Below the pieces are notes generated by a model. The model was not told where the DNA came from and made no database searches. It saw nothing but the letters and a program-made list of their open reading frames with translations. Positions 1 to 11,209 of a stretch of DNA of 64,000 nucleotides are shown piece by piece. The DNA is from Buchnera aphidicola (Greenidea ficicola) (GTDB lineage: Bacteria; Pseudomonadota; Gammaproteobacteria; Enterobacterales; Enterobacteriaceae): NCBI RefSeq assembly GCF_039386055.1, contig NZ_CP135012.1:96755-160754 (forward strand), given 5' to 3'. The position numbers were made by a program, and so were the translations under genes. Every line of letters begins with the position of its first letter. The first letter of the stretch is position 1.

Positions 1-1662
1 AAATATATATCTCCTATATTTTTATTTTTTTTTGATTTTAGATTATATATATATAACGATCCAGATTCAAACCATACATCTAATACATCTTTTATTTTTT
101 TATATTTTTTTTTATTTATTTTAATGATATTTTTACTCCACCATTTTTCTGTTCCTTTTTTTTTTACATATTTTGCTATTTTTTTTGTTAATTTTTCAGT
201 TTTTGGGTGTATTTTTCCTGTTTTTTTATTTATAAAAATTGTTAATGGTATTCCCCATTTTCTTTGTCTTGAAATACACCAATCTGGTCTATTTTCAAGC
301 ATTTTTTTCATTTTTTCATATCCCCAATGAGGGATCCAGGTAATATTTTTAATCAATTTTAAACATTTTTTTCTAAGTTTATTTTTATTCATGTTGATAA
401 ACCATTGTATTGTTGCTCGGAATATAATAGGAAATTTATGTCTCCAACAGTGTGGGTAATTATGTTTAATATAATGTAAATTTATTATTTTTTTATTTTT
501 TATTAAAATATCTATTATTATTTTATTTATTTTAAGTATATTTTTTTTATTAATTAAAGGGTGAATATTTTTATTTATTTTTCCACAATTTTTTATTAAA
601 TTTTTTGTATTTATTTTATATTTTTTACATATTATAAAATCTTCTTGACCGTGATCTGGTGAAGTATGAACTGCTCCAGTACCTATTTTTTCAGTTACAT
701 ATTTAGATAGAATTATTGGTATATAATTTTTTAAAAATGGGTGTATGAATTTTATAAATTCTAATTTTTTTCCTATGATAGTAGATAAAATAGTCCATTT
801 TTTAATTCTTAATTTCTTCATTGTTTTTTTAAGAACTTTTTTTGCTAAAATTATTGTATATAATTTTGTTTTTATTAATTGATATTTAATATTTGGATTA
901 ATTGCAATTCCAACGTTAGAAGGTAAAGTCCAAGGTGTTGTTGTCCATATAATAATATTAATAATATTTATTTTTTTATTTTTTATTTTAAATATTTTTT
1001 TTATTTTTTCTTTATTTTTTGCTTGAAATAAAACTATGATTCCAGGAGAGTATTTGTTAAAATATTCTATTTCTGCTTCTGCTAATGACGATTTACATTT
1101 TATACACCAATATACTGGTTTATAATCTTTGTATAAATATCCTTTTTTTATTATTTTTGATAAAGTTAAAATTATATTCGATTGATTATTAAAACTCATT
1201 GTTAAATTTGGTTTATGCCATTTTCCTATTATTCCTAATTTAATAAAATCTTCTTTTTGTTTTTTTATATTTTTTTTTGCGTATTTTTTGCAATATTTTC
1301 TAAATTTTTTATCAGATATTTTTTTTTTTTTATTTTTATTTAAATAAAGTTCTATTTTATGTTCAATAGGTAAACCGTGACAATCCCATGATGGTTTATA
1401 TAATGAATTAAAACCTGAAAGATTTTTAGATTTTATTATAATATCTTTTAATATTTTATTTAAAGCATGACCAATGTGTATGTTTCCATTTGCGTATGGT
1501 GGACCATCATATAAAATAAAAGATTTTTTTTTTTTGTTTTTTTTTTTTATTTTTTGGTAAATTTTTTCTTTTAACCATTTTTTTATTATTTTTGGTTCTT
1601 TTTTAATTAAGTTTCCTTTCATAGAAAATTTTGTTTTTGGTAAATTTAAGGTTTTTTTAATG

Positions 1663-1670
<8 letters not shown>
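1..1670 (-). CDS. ileS: Isoleucyl-tRNA synthetase, 5' part (runs off window)
   Basis: Charges tRNA-Ile with isoleucine in the cytoplasm (class I synthetase). The frame opens at ATG 1670 and stays open to the window edge, so about 556 of the usual ~938 residues are present; the C-terminal part lies outside. The N-terminus carries the nucleotide-binding signature GNIHIGHALNK (HIGH motif) after YDGPPYANG, followed by SWDCHGLPIE. The start overlaps the last 8 bases of ribF, so the two genes are translationally coupled, as expected for the ribF-ileS order of enterobacteria. Codons are strongly AT-biased with many Lys. No internal stop was seen. Identity is certain from the motifs and context. Confidence 0.95.
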
Positions 1671-2631
<961 letters not shown>

Positions 2632-2704
2632 AATATTCTCAATATGATATTATATTTTATTTATTATTATTTTATTTTTATTTTATTTTTAAAAGGGGTT
2701 TAAA

Positions 2705-2974
2705 TTGGCTAATATAAAGTCATCTATTAAAGATTCAAAAAATTCAAAAAAACGTAGATTTTTTAATGCAAGTAATCGTTCTATGATACGTACTTATATT
2801 AAAAAAGTAAATAAAGCAATTAATTTAAAAAATAAATCTCTTGCACAATGTGAATATAAAAAAATGCAAATAATTTTGGATAAATTTTCTAATAAAGGTT
2901 TAATACATAAAAATAAAGCTGCTAGACATAAATCAATTATGTTTAAAAAAATTAACAAAATAAATATAATATAA
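2705..2974 (+). CDS. rpsT: 30S ribosomal protein S20 (TTG start)
   Basis: Small-subunit protein that binds 16S rRNA. The 89-residue product (E. coli 87) starts MANIKSSIKDSKNSKKRR and is Lys/Arg-rich throughout, typical of S20. The start is TTG at 2705, preceded at close range by a purine-rich AAAAGGGG Shine-Dalgarno; no ATG in frame would restore the conserved N-terminus. E. coli rpsT also uses UUG, so the weak start is conserved, and in E. coli it takes part in autogenous control. It is transcribed divergently from ribF-ileS and convergently with dnaJ, with a hairpin terminator in between. Confidence 0.95.
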   Translation: MANIKSSIKDSKNSKKRRFFNASNRSMIRTYIKKVNKAINLKNKSLAQCEYKKMQIILDKFSNKGLIHKNKAARHKSIMFKKINKINII

Positions 2975-2992
2975 TATTTATTTTTATTAAAC

Positions 2993-3019
2993 ATTGCTTC
3001 CTTTTTTTTTGGAAGCAAT
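2993..3019. terminator. Bidirectional terminator between rpsT and dnaJ
   Basis: A perfect 9-bp stem (ATTGCTTCC / GGAAGCAAT) with a 9-nt T loop, one of the few GC-containing segments in these spacers. It is followed on the + strand by a T-rich run and lies between convergent genes. It probably ends rpsT transcription and may also serve dnaJ. Confidence 0.75.
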
Positions 3020-3034
3020 ATTTAATTTTTTTTT

Positions 3035-4177
3035 TTATTTTTTTAATTTATTAAAAAATTTTTTTACTCCATTTAAAAAATTTTTAGAAATAGGATTATT
3101 ATAACCTTTAGATTTTTTTAAACTTTTTTCTAATTTTAATAATATTTTTTTTTGTTTTTTATTTAAATTAATTGGAGTTTCTATAATAATTTTACATATT
3201 AAATCTCCTTTATTATTATTTTGTATAGATCTTATTCCTTTTCCTCTTATTCTTAATAATTTTCCAGATTGTGTTTCAGAAGGTATTTTTATATTAATAT
3301 ATCCTTCTAATGTTGGAACTTGAATATTTCCTCCCAAAGAGGCTATAGTAAAATTGATAGGTATTTTACAATATAAGTTATTTGATTTTCTTGTAAAAAT
3401 ATCATGTTTTTTAATTTTTATTTGTACATATAAATCACCTGGTTGACCGTTGTTTTTTCCTATTTCTCCTTCATTGTTTAATCTTATTTTATCTCCAGTA
3501 TCTATTCCTGAAGGTATTTTTATAGATAATGTTTTTGTTTTTCTTATTTTTCCTTTTCCGTTACAGGAATAACATGGATTATTTATTTTTGCTCCTTGTC
3601 CTTTGCAGATATTACAAGTTTGTTGAATTGTAAAAAAACCTTTTCTTAAATTTATTTTTCCACTTCCGTTACATGTTAAACATTTTTTTAATTTGCTTCC
3701 TTTATTTTCTCCACTACCATAACATATATTACATTTTTCTAGTTTAGGTATTTTTATTTTTTTTGTTATTCCTTTTATTGCTTCTTCTAAAGTTAATTGC
3801 ATTTTGTAACATAGATCTGCTCCTCTAGTTTTTTGATTTTTTTTGTTATTTCCGAAAACATCTCCAAATATATCTCCAAATATATCACCAAAATCTGTTG
3901 TATTAGAAAATGTACTGTGAAAACCATATTCTTCATTTCCATTATACCCTTGTTCAAAAGCTTCATGCCCATATTGATCGTAAGCAGATCTTTTTTTTTT
4001 ATCGGATAATATTTCATAAGCTTTTTTAACTTCTTTAAATTTATTTTCAGATTCTTTGTTTCCTTGATTTCTGTCAGGGTGAAATTTTATCGCTAATCTT
4101 TTATAAGCTTTTTTAATTTCTAGGTCATTTGCATTTTTATTTAGACCTAAAATTTGGTAATAATCTCTTTGATTCAT
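3035..4177 (-). CDS. dnaJ: Co-chaperone DnaJ (Hsp40)
   Basis: Stimulates DnaK ATPase and delivers unfolded substrates. The 380 residues (E. coli 376) begin with the J domain ([17 protein letters not shown] with the catalytic HPD near residue 34), followed by a Gly/Phe-rich segment around residues 75-115, four zinc-binding CxxCxGxG-type repeats ([32 protein letters not shown]) and the C-terminal substrate-binding domains. All zinc cysteines are present. It lies downstream of dnaK on the same strand, separated by about 105 bp that contain a strong hairpin, so it is probably co-transcribed from the dnaK heat-shock promoter. Confidence 0.97.
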   Translation of the reverse strand: MNQRDYYQILGLNKNANDLEIKKAYKRLAIKFHPDRNQGNKESENKFKEVKKAYEILSDKKKRSAYDQYGHEAFEQGYNGNEEYGFHSTFSNTTDFGDIFGDIFGDVFGNNKKNQKTRGADLCYKMQLTLEEAIKGITKKIKIPKLEKCNICYGSGENKGSKLKKCLTCNGSGKINLRKGFFTIQQTCNICKGQGAKINNPCYSCNGKGKIRKTKTLSIKIPSGIDTGDKIRLNNEGEIGKNNGQPGDLYVQIKIKKHDIFTRKSNNLYCKIPINFTIASLGGNIQVPTLEGYINIKIPSETQSGKLLRIRGKGIRSIQNNNKGDLICKIIIETPINLNKKQKKILLKLEKSLKKSKGYNNPISKNFLNGVKKFFNKLKK

Positions 4178-4203
4178 ATTATTTTCCTTAATGTAATATT
4201 AAA

Positions 4204-4234
4204 TACGAGCGTATTTTTTTTTTTTACGCTCGTA
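4204..4234. terminator. Hairpin between dnaK and dnaJ
   Basis: Perfect 10-bp stem TACGAGCGTA / TACGCTCGTA around an A/T loop of 11 nt. It sits in the dnaK-dnaJ spacer. In the direction of transcription (minus) the following U tract is short, so a partial terminator or mRNA-stabilising element that lowers dnaJ relative to dnaK is more likely than full termination. Confidence 0.65.
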
Positions 4235-4282
4235 AATTTTTTATAATGAAAGAATATTTTTTTTATTTTCATTTTTAAATTT

Positions 4283-6208
4283 TTACTTTTTAGAATTATT
4301 TTTATTGTTATTTTTTACTTCTTCGAATTCTGCATCAACTACATTTTTATCTTTTTTATTGGATGGTTCTGAATTATTATTTTCTGTTGTTTTTTCTTTT
4401 GTTTGTATTTCAGTTAATTTAGAAGCTTCTTTTAAAAGATTTTGTATGTTTTTTTCAATTAATTCTTTATCTTCTCCTTTAATAGATTGATCTAATTCAT
4501 TAATTGCATTTTGTATTGTTGTAATTTCTTTTTTATTTATTTTATCTTTATTTTCTTCGAGTTGTTTTTTTGTATTATGTGATATTTGATCTCCTTGATT
4601 TCGAATCATAATTAATTCTTCAAATTTTAAATCAGATTCTGAATTTTCTTCTGCGTCAGATACCATTTTTTTAATTTCTTCTTCATTTAATCCTGAAGAT
4701 GATTTTATAGTTATTTTTTGTTCTTTTCCTGTATTTTTATCTTTTGCTGAAACATGTAATATTCCATTTGCATCTATATCAAAGGTTACTTCAATTTGAG
4801 GTATTCCTCTTGATGCTGGTTGTATTCCATCTAAGTTAAATTGTCCTAAAGATTTATTTGCTATTGCTTTTTTTCTTTCTCCTTGTAAAACATGTATTGT
4901 TACTGCTGATTGATTATCTTCAGCTGTTGAAAATACTTGGCTGTGTTTAGTAGGTATAGTTGTGTTTTTATTTATTAATGATGTCATAATACCTCCCATT
5001 GTTTCTATACCTAAAGATAATGGGGTAACATCTAATAATAATACGTCTTTTACATCTCCAGATAAAACTCCTCCTTGTACTGCTGCTCCTACAGCTACTG
5101 CTTCATCTGGATTTACATCTTTTCTTGGATCTTTTCCAAAAAATTCTGCTACTTTTTTTTGTACCATAGGCATTCTAGTTTGCCCACCTACTAATATTAC
5201 ATCATGAATATTAGATATTGATAATTTAGCATCTTTTAAAGCTGTTTTTAATGGCTCAATAGATTTTATAATTAAATCTTCTACTAAAGATTCTAATTTT
5301 GATCTCGTTAATTTTATATTAAAATGTTTTGGTCCTATTGAATCTGCGGTTATGTAAGGTAAGTTAATATCTGTTTGTTTTGTTGAGGAAAGTTCTATTT
5401 TTGCTTTTTCTGAAGCTTCTTTTAAACGTTGCATTGCTAATGCATCATTTCTTAAATCTATTCCTTGTTCTTTTTTAAATTCATTAATTAAATAATTTAT
5501 AATTCTATTATCAAAATCTTCTCCACCTAAATGTGTATCACCATTAGTTGATAATACTTCAAATGTTTTTTCTTTATCTACTTCATCAATTTCAATAATA
5601 GATATATCAAATGTACCACCTCCTAAATCATATACTGCGATAGTTTTATTACCTTTTCCTTTATCTAAACCATATGCTAATGCTGCTGCTGTCGGTTCAT
5701 TTATAATTCTTTTTACTTTTAATCCTGCTATTTTACCAGCGTCTTTTGTTGCTTGTCTTTGAGTATCATTAAAATAAGCTGGAACAGTAATTACTGCTTG
5801 TGTAACTTTTTCTCCTAAAAATTCTTCTGCTGTTTTTTTCATTTTTTTTAATACTTCTGCAGAAATTTGAGGAGGAGCTATTTTTTTTCTTTTAATATCT
5901 AACCAAGCATCTCCATTTTTAGAAGATACAATTTTATATGGCATTATTTTAATATCTCTTTGTACTTCTTGATCTTTAAATTTTCTTCCTATTAATCGTT
6001 TTATTGCAAAAAGAGTATTTTGTGGGTTGGTTATAGCTTGTCTTTTTGCTGGTTGTCCTACAAGAATATTTCCTTCTTGGGTATATGCTATTACTGAAGG
6101 AGTTGTTCTTTCTCCTTCTGCATTTTCTAATACTTTTGGTTGATTTCCATCCATTATTGCAACACATGAATTGGTTGTACCTAAATCAATTCCAATAATT
6201 TTGCTCAT
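4283..6208 (-). CDS. dnaK: Molecular chaperone DnaK (Hsp70)
   Basis: ATP-dependent chaperone that works with DnaJ and GrpE. The 641 residues (E. coli 638) start [20 protein letters not shown]. The nucleotide-binding domain shows [44 protein letters not shown] and [13 protein letters not shown], and the substrate-binding domain starts after [13 protein letters not shown]. The tail ends in an Asn/Lys-rich stretch after DAEFEEVK, so the GrpE/DnaJ-linked EEVK-like end is kept. It is one of the least diverged proteins in the window. An upstream sigma-32-type promoter indicates heat-shock control. Confidence 0.99.
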   Translation of the reverse strand: MSKIIGIDLGTTNSCVAIMDGNQPKVLENAEGERTTPSVIAYTQEGNILVGQPAKRQAITNPQNTLFAIKRLIGRKFKDQEVQRDIKIMPYKIVSSKNGDAWLDIKRKKIAPPQISAEVLKKMKKTAEEFLGEKVTQAVITVPAYFNDTQRQATKDAGKIAGLKVKRIINEPTAAALAYGLDKGKGNKTIAVYDLGGGTFDISIIEIDEVDKEKTFEVLSTNGDTHLGGEDFDNRIINYLINEFKKEQGIDLRNDALAMQRLKEASEKAKIELSSTKQTDINLPYITADSIGPKHFNIKLTRSKLESLVEDLIIKSIEPLKTALKDAKLSISNIHDVILVGGQTRMPMVQKKVAEFFGKDPRKDVNPDEAVAVGAAVQGGVLSGDVKDVLLLDVTPLSLGIETMGGIMTSLINKNTTIPTKHSQVFSTAEDNQSAVTIHVLQGERKKAIANKSLGQFNLDGIQPASRGIPQIEVTFDIDANGILHVSAKDKNTGKEQKITIKSSSGLNEEEIKKMVSDAEENSESDLKFEELIMIRNQGDQISHNTKKQLEENKDKINKKEITTIQNAINELDQSIKGEDKELIEKNIQNLLKEASKLTEIQTKEKTTENNNSEPSNKKDKNVVDAEFEEVKNNNKNNSKK

Positions 6209-6311
6209 TTTTATTCCTTTTATAATATTAATTTATTATAAATTATAATTTATATAATAAAAATTTTATATTGTAATTTTATTTTACTAATATTATTAGT
6301 AGATATAAATA

Positions 6312-6341
6312 AAATGGGGGCTTTTTATAAGTCATCAAGGG
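6312..6341 (-). promoter_or_regulatory. Sigma-32 (heat-shock) promoter of dnaK
   Basis: On the minus strand the sequence reads CCCTTGATGAC (-35 region, 6331-6341), a 10-nt spacer, then CCCCCATTT (-10 region, 6312-6320). This closely resembles the E. coli dnaK P1 promoter (CTTGATGAC ... CCCCATTT) and the sigma-32 consensus. Its GC-rich blocks stand out in an otherwise A/T spacer, which implies selection. The dnaK leader would be about 95-100 nt. Confidence 0.85.
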
Positions 6342-6386
6342 TTAAAAAAAAAATATTTTTAATATATTTTATTAATTTAATATTAT

Positions 6387-6414
6387 TATAATTATAATTA
6401 TCATTATAATTATA
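6387..6414. repeat. All-A/T inverted repeat in the nuoA leader
   Basis: TATAATTATAAT and its reverse complement ATTATAATTATA form a perfect 12-bp stem with loop TATC, ending 32 bp before the nuoA start. It could be an RNA hairpin, a duplex-unwinding site at the promoter, or chance in A/T-only DNA. The rest of the 6209-6446 spacer holds the dnaK promoter and nothing else I recognise. Confidence 0.45.
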
Positions 6415-6446
6415 AATAATATATTTTTTTTAAAATAAATATAATT

Positions 6447-6818
6447 ATGTTAAAAAATATTAATGAAATAAATGAATTTTTTGGATTGTTTGGTTGTTTT
6501 ATATCTTTTTTTTTTATTTGTTTTTTTATGTTGTTTTTTGGTTTTTTTTTAGGTGAAAAATCAAATTATAAAAATAAAAATATTCCTTTTGAATCTGGTG
6601 TTGTTTCTGTAGGAAATAGTAATTTAAGATTATCAATTAAATTTTATTTACTTGCTGTTTTTTTTGTTATTTTTGATTCTGAAACTCCTTATTTGTATTC
6701 TTGGGTATTAAATATATGTTCTAATGGTATTTTCGGTTTTTTAACTTTTTTTTGGTTTATTTTATTTATTTTATTAAGTTTATTTTATTTAATACGTATG
6801 AATATGTTGAATTTTTAA
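6447..6818 (+). CDS. nuoA: NADH-quinone oxidoreductase subunit A
   Basis: Membrane subunit of complex I that contributes to the quinone-site cradle. The 123 residues (E. coli 147) contain three hydrophobic segments and the conserved loop IPFESGVVSVGNSNLRLSIK followed by FYLLAVFFVIFDSETPYLY, which matches the family signature VIFDxExxYLF. Loss of length is at the ends. It is the first gene of the 13-gene nuo operon; the next gene starts 43 bp downstream. Confidence 0.95.
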   Translation: MLKNINEINEFFGLFGCFISFFFICFFMLFFGFFLGEKSNYKNKNIPFESGVVSVGNSNLRLSIKFYLLAVFFVIFDSETPYLYSWVLNICSNGIFGFLTFFWFILFILLSLFYLIRMNMLNF

Positions 6819-6861
6819 TTTTTTTTTTTATTTTGTTTTTTTTTAAAAAAAGAGATTTATT

Positions 6862-7500
6862 ATGGATTATTCTTTAATTAATGTTAATAATGTTAAAAAT
6901 ACTATTAATAATAAAGATAGTATAATAAATAAAAGTAAAAATATTTTTTTAGGAAAATTAAGTGTAATATTAAATAATTTAGTAAATTGGGGAAGGAAAA
7001 ATTCTATTTGGCCGTATAATTTTGGTTTGTCTTGTTGTTATGTTGAAATGGTTACTTCTTTTACTTCAGTTCATGATATATCTAGGTTTGGTTCAGAGGT
7101 TTTAAGAGCTTCTCCTAGACAGGCTGATTTAATGGTAATAGCTGGAACTCCATTTATTAAAATGGCTCCTATTATAAAACAATTATATGATCAAATATTA
7201 GAACCAAAGTGGGTTATTTCTATGGGATCTTGTGCTAATTCTGGTGGGATGTATGATATTTATTCAGTTGTTCAAGGAGTTGATAAGTTTATTCCTGTGG
7301 ATGTTTATATACCTGGATGTCCTCCTAGACCAGAATCTTATATTGAAGGTTTAATGTTGTTGCAAAAAAGTATTCAAAAAGAAAGACGTTCTTTATCTTG
7401 GTATTTTGGTGAAAAGAAAATTTATAAAAAAAAAATTATTTCTCAAAAATTTATTAAAAGAAATAAAAGAATATCTATTACTAATTTACCTATATTATAA
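6862..7500 (+). CDS. nuoB: NADH-quinone oxidoreductase subunit B (N2 cluster)
   Basis: Peripheral-arm subunit that holds the terminal [4Fe-4S] cluster N2, which passes electrons to quinone. The 212 residues (E. coli 220) contain the cluster ligands in order: the tandem Cys pair of [10 protein letters not shown], the Cys of [13 protein letters not shown], and the Cys of [10 protein letters not shown]. The N-terminal ~30 residues are Asn/Lys-rich and poorly conserved. A GAGA-type ribosome binding site precedes the ATG. It lies second in the nuo operon. Confidence 0.97.
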   Translation: MDYSLINVNNVKNTINNKDSIINKSKNIFLGKLSVILNNLVNWGRKNSIWPYNFGLSCCYVEMVTSFTSVHDISRFGSEVLRASPRQADLMVIAGTPFIKMAPIIKQLYDQILEPKWVISMGSCANSGGMYDIYSVVQGVDKFIPVDVYIPGCPPRPESYIEGLMLLQKSIQKERRSLSWYFGEKKIYKKKIISQKFIKRNKRISITNLPIL

Positions 7501-7587
7501 AAATTTTATTAAAATATGTATTTAATTAATTATATTTTTAATTAATATTAAATATTATTTTTTAAAAAATAATTTAAAGATTTAATT

Positions 7588-9372
7588 ATGTTTAATAATA
7601 AATTTAAAAAAAATCATTCTATTAATTCTATTAATATTATTATAATTAATTTGATTTTAAAAAAATTTTCAAAAAAAAATTTTTTTTTTCAAAAAACTAT
7701 TATGGATTTTCCTGTAATTTGGGTAGATAAAAAAATAATATTTAAAGTGATTAAATTTATTTTTGATTTACCTGATAATTTTTTTATGTTATTTGATTTA
7801 CATGGTGTTGATGAAAGATTACGTTTATACCGAAATACAATTCCTTTGGGTGATTTTTCTGTTTTTTATCATTTTATTTCTTTTGAAAAAAATTTTGATA
7901 TTGTTTTTAAAGTAATGTTATTTAAAAAAAAATTATTTTTACCAAGTATTTCTTCTATATATTCTAACGCAAATTGGTATGAACGTGAAGTTTGGGAAAT
8001 GTTTGGTATTAATTTTATTAATCATCCTAATTTAACAAATATTATTATGCCAAGAAATTGGAAAGGTTATCCTTTAAGAAAAGATTATCCAGCTAGAGCA
8101 ACGGAATTTTCTCCTTTTTTTTTAAATAAACAAAAAAAAGAATTAGAAATGGATTGTTTAAAATTTCAACCTAAAAAATGGGGAATGAAAAAAAAATCAA
8201 AAAATTCTGATTTTATGTTTTTAAATTTAGGTCCTAATCATCCTTCTTCTCATGGTGTTTTTCGTATTGTATTACAATTAAATGGTGAAAAAATTGTTGA
8301 TTGCGTTCCAGATATTGGTTATCATCATCGAGGAGCTGAAAAAATGGCAGAGAGGCAATCTTGGCACAGTTATATTCCATATACAGATCGTATTGAATAT
8401 TTAGGAGGTTGTGTTAATGAAATGCCTTATATTCTTGCTTTAGAAAAATTAGCTGGAATTATTGTTTCAGATAGGGTTAAATGTATTCGTGTTATGTTAT
8501 CAGAATTATTTAGAATTAATAGTCATTTATTATATATTTCTACTTTTATTCAAGATGTTGGATCTATGTCTACTGTTTTTTATGCTTTTACTGATAGACA
8601 AAAAATTTATGATTTAATTGAATTTATTACTGGTTTTAGAATGCATCCTGCTTGGTTTAGAATTGGAGGATTAGCAAATGATTTACCGATGGGTTGGGAT
8701 AAATTGTTAAAAATTTTTTTATTGTGGATGCCTAAGAGATTAAATTTTTATAAAAATTTAGCTTTAAAAAATAGTATATTAATTTCTCGATCAAAAGGGA
8801 TTGCATCTTATAATAAATTAGAAGCTTTATCTTGGGGTGTTACAGGAGCTGGATTGAGAGCAACAGGAGTAGATTTTGATGTAAGAAAAAAAAGACCTTA
8901 TTCTGGTTATGAAAATTTTGATTTTGAAATTCCTTTAGGAAATGGTATTAGTGATTGTTATTCAAGAGTAATGTTAAAATTTGAAGAAATATGGCAAAGT
9001 TTATTTATTTTAAAGCAATGTTTAAAAAATATGCCTGAAGGTTCATATAAATCTAATCATATATTAACCACTCCTCCGATAAAAGATAAAACTTTATTAA
9101 ACATTGAAACTATGATAAGTCATTTTTTACATGTATCTTGGGGACCGGTAATGCCTGTTAATGAGACTTTTCAAATGATTGAAGCTACAAAAGGAATTAA
9201 TAGTTATTATTTAATTAGTGATGGGAATACTGTTAGTTATAGAACACGTATTAGAACACCTAGTTTTCCTCATTTACAACAAATTCCTTCAGTTATAAAA
9301 GGAAGTACAATTTCTGATTTAATTGTTTATTTAGGAAGTATTGATTTTGTTATGTCTGATGTGGATAGATAA
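7588..9372 (+). CDS. nuoC: NADH-quinone oxidoreductase fused subunit C/D
   Basis: Fused 30-kDa and 49-kDa subunits, as in E. coli (about 600 residues there, 594 here). Residues ~1-190 are the NuoC part, with [15 protein letters not shown] and [11 protein letters not shown]. From ~200 the NuoD part shows [33 protein letters not shown], and the C-terminal end [14 protein letters not shown]. NuoD lines the quinone-binding cavity next to cluster N2. The fusion is typical of gammaproteobacteria. It is followed by nuoE after 1 bp. Confidence 0.97.
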   Translation: MFNNKFKKNHSINSINIIIINLILKKFSKKNFFFQKTIMDFPVIWVDKKIIFKVIKFIFDLPDNFFMLFDLHGVDERLRLYRNTIPLGDFSVFYHFISFEKNFDIVFKVMLFKKKLFLPSISSIYSNANWYEREVWEMFGINFINHPNLTNIIMPRNWKGYPLRKDYPARATEFSPFFLNKQKKELEMDCLKFQPKKWGMKKKSKNSDFMFLNLGPNHPSSHGVFRIVLQLNGEKIVDCVPDIGYHHRGAEKMAERQSWHSYIPYTDRIEYLGGCVNEMPYILALEKLAGIIVSDRVKCIRVMLSELFRINSHLLYISTFIQDVGSMSTVFYAFTDRQKIYDLIEFITGFRMHPAWFRIGGLANDLPMGWDKLLKIFLLWMPKRLNFYKNLALKNSILISRSKGIASYNKLEALSWGVTGAGLRATGVDFDVRKKRPYSGYENFDFEIPLGNGISDCYSRVMLKFEEIWQSLFILKQCLKNMPEGSYKSNHILTTPPIKDKTLLNIETMISHFLHVSWGPVMPVNETFQMIEATKGINSYYLISDGNTVSYRTRIRTPSFPHLQQIPSVIKGSTISDLIVYLGSIDFVMSDVDR

Positions 9373-9373
9373 T

Positions 9374-9886
9374 ATGAATATTAAATTTAAAAAATATAGT
9401 AAATTTATTTTTATTAATTTTAAATTAACTAAATATGAGTTTATGAATATATTAAAATTAAAAGAATTATATAAAGATTCTAGAGCTGCTTCTATTGAAG
9501 CGTTAAAGATAGTTCAAAAAAAAAGAAGATGGATATCTGAACAAGCTATAATTGCTATATCAAAATTATTAGGAGTTTCAATTGTTGATTTAGAAGGAGT
9601 TGCTACTTTTTATAATCGTATTTTTAGAAAACCAGTAGGTAAAAATATAATTAATTATTGTAATAGTGTGGTATGTTTTATTACTGGATATAAAAATATT
9701 AAAAATTTTATAGAAAAATATTTAAATATTAAATCAGGTCAAACTAGTTCGGATAATAATTTTACTTTATTACCTTGTTGTTGTATAGGATATTGTGATA
9801 AAAGTCCTGTTATTATGATTAATAAAAATATATATAAAAATGTTAATTGTAAAATGATACCTAATATATTAGAGTTATATAAATGA
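9374..9886 (+). CDS. nuoE: NADH-quinone oxidoreductase subunit E (N1a cluster)
   Basis: Carries the [2Fe-2S] cluster N1a of the NADH-dehydrogenase module. I place the start at ATG 9374, just after the nuoCD stop; a further-upstream in-frame ATG at 9341 lies inside nuoCD and is not needed. This gives 170 residues (E. coli 166). Cluster ligands are in CNSVVC and [14 protein letters not shown], with the expected spacing. The TGA stop overlaps the nuoF ATG (ATGA), which implies coupled translation. Confidence 0.95.
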   Translation: MNIKFKKYSKFIFINFKLTKYEFMNILKLKELYKDSRAASIEALKIVQKKRRWISEQAIIAISKLLGVSIVDLEGVATFYNRIFRKPVGKNIINYCNSVVCFITGYKNIKNFIEKYLNIKSGQTSSDNNFTLLPCCCIGYCDKSPVIMINKNIYKNVNCKMIPNILELYK

Positions 9887-11166
9887 GAGAAATAAAATTA
9901 AATGAGGAAACACATCCTTTAACATGGAGGTTAGGAAAAAGATATAAAAAAAAAACTATTTTTTTAAAAGAATATCAAAAAAAAAATGGATATTTAGCTT
10001 TTAAAAATACTTTAAAAAATTTATTACCAGAAAATGTTATTTCTTTAATTATTGATTCAGGTTTAAAAGGTAGAGGAGGTGCTGGTTTTTTAACAGGTTT
10101 AAAATGGAATTTAGTTTCTAAAGATTTAACTATAAAAAAAAAATATATTATTTGTAATGCAGATGAAATGGAACCTGGTACTTTTAAAGATCGTTTTTTA
10201 ATGGAAACATTTCCTCATCAATTAATTGAAGGAATATTATTGGCTGGTTATGCTATTAGAGCTTGTTGTGCATATATATTTTTACGTGGTGAATATTATA
10301 AATCAGAAAAAATATTAAAAAAATCTATTCAAGAAATTATTTCTTTAGGTTATTTAGGAAAAAATATTTTAGGAAGTGGTTTTCATTTTGAAATATTTAT
10401 ACATACTGGAGCCGGTCGTTATATTTGTGGGGAAGAAACAGCTTTAATTAATTCCTTAGAAGGAAAAAGAGCGAATCCTAGAAATAAACCTCCTTTTCCA
10501 GGTTTAGTTGGTTTATGGGGAAAACCTACTTGTGTAAATAATGTAGAAACTTTATCTAATGTTCCTTCAATAATATTAAATGGAGTAAATTGGTATAAAA
10601 GTATATCTAATAATGTTGATGCAGGTACAAAAATTATGGGTTTTTCTGGTAGAGTAAAAAAACCAGGTTTGTGGGAATTGCCTTTTGGAATATCAGCAAG
10701 AGAAATTTTAGAAAAATATGCTGGAGGAATGCAAGATGGTTTTAAATTAAAATCTTGGCAACCAGGAGGTGCTGGTACAGATTTTTTAAGTGAAAAAGAT
10801 TTAGATGTATCTATGGATTTTAATAGTATAAAAAATTCTGGTAGTAGATTAGGTACAGCAATAGCTATGGCGGTTGATGATACTATTAATATGGTTCATT
10901 TAGTATATAATTTAGAAAAATTTTTTTTTAAAGAATCTTGTGGTTGGTGTACTCCTTGTAGAGATGGATTACCTTGGATTGTAAAGATATTAAAATCTTT
11001 AAAAAATAAAAAAGGTTTTCCAGGAGATATAAAAATTTTAGAAGATTTATGTTTTGATTTAAATTTTGGAAAAACTTTTTGTTCTTTAGCTCCTGGTGCA
11101 ATTGAGCCACTTCAAAGTGCTATTAAATTATATCGTTCAGAATTTGAATGTTGTATTAATTATTAA
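9883..11166 (+). CDS. nuoF: NADH-quinone oxidoreductase subunit F (FMN, N3 cluster)
   Basis: Binds NADH, FMN and the [4Fe-4S] cluster N3, the entry point for electrons in complex I. The 427 residues (E. coli 445) include the nucleotide-binding [30 protein letters not shown], the FMN-region [19 protein letters not shown], and the cluster ligands [12 protein letters not shown] plus a later Cys in [11 protein letters not shown]. Start overlaps the nuoE stop by 4 bp. Its need for FMN matters because the riboflavin-kinase half of RibF in this window looks decayed. Confidence 0.97.
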   Translation: MREIKLNEETHPLTWRLGKRYKKKTIFLKEYQKKNGYLAFKNTLKNLLPENVISLIIDSGLKGRGGAGFLTGLKWNLVSKDLTIKKKYIICNADEMEPGTFKDRFLMETFPHQLIEGILLAGYAIRACCAYIFLRGEYYKSEKILKKSIQEIISLGYLGKNILGSGFHFEIFIHTGAGRYICGEETALINSLEGKRANPRNKPPFPGLVGLWGKPTCVNNVETLSNVPSIILNGVNWYKSISNNVDAGTKIMGFSGRVKKPGLWELPFGISAREILEKYAGGMQDGFKLKSWQPGGAGTDFLSEKDLDVSMDFNSIKNSGSRLGTAIAMAVDDTINMVHLVYNLEKFFFKESCGWCTPCRDGLPWIVKILKSLKNKKGFPGDIKILEDLCFDLNFGKTFCSLAPGAIEPLQSAIKLYRSEFECCINY

Positions 11167-11209
11167 TTATTTTTTTTTATTAAAGTGTTTTTTTTTGGAA
11201 AATTTTATT

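Noticed and set aside
124-330. Open frame on the + strand, Phe-rich
   Set aside because: It is antisense to ileS, whose frame and HIGH motif are clear. T-rich DNA opposite Lys codons naturally gives Phe-rich open frames.
11096-11209. Upstream start for nuoG inside nuoF
   Set aside because: It would overlap nuoF by 71 bp and add 38 hydrophobic residues without counterpart; ATG 11210 fits the family.
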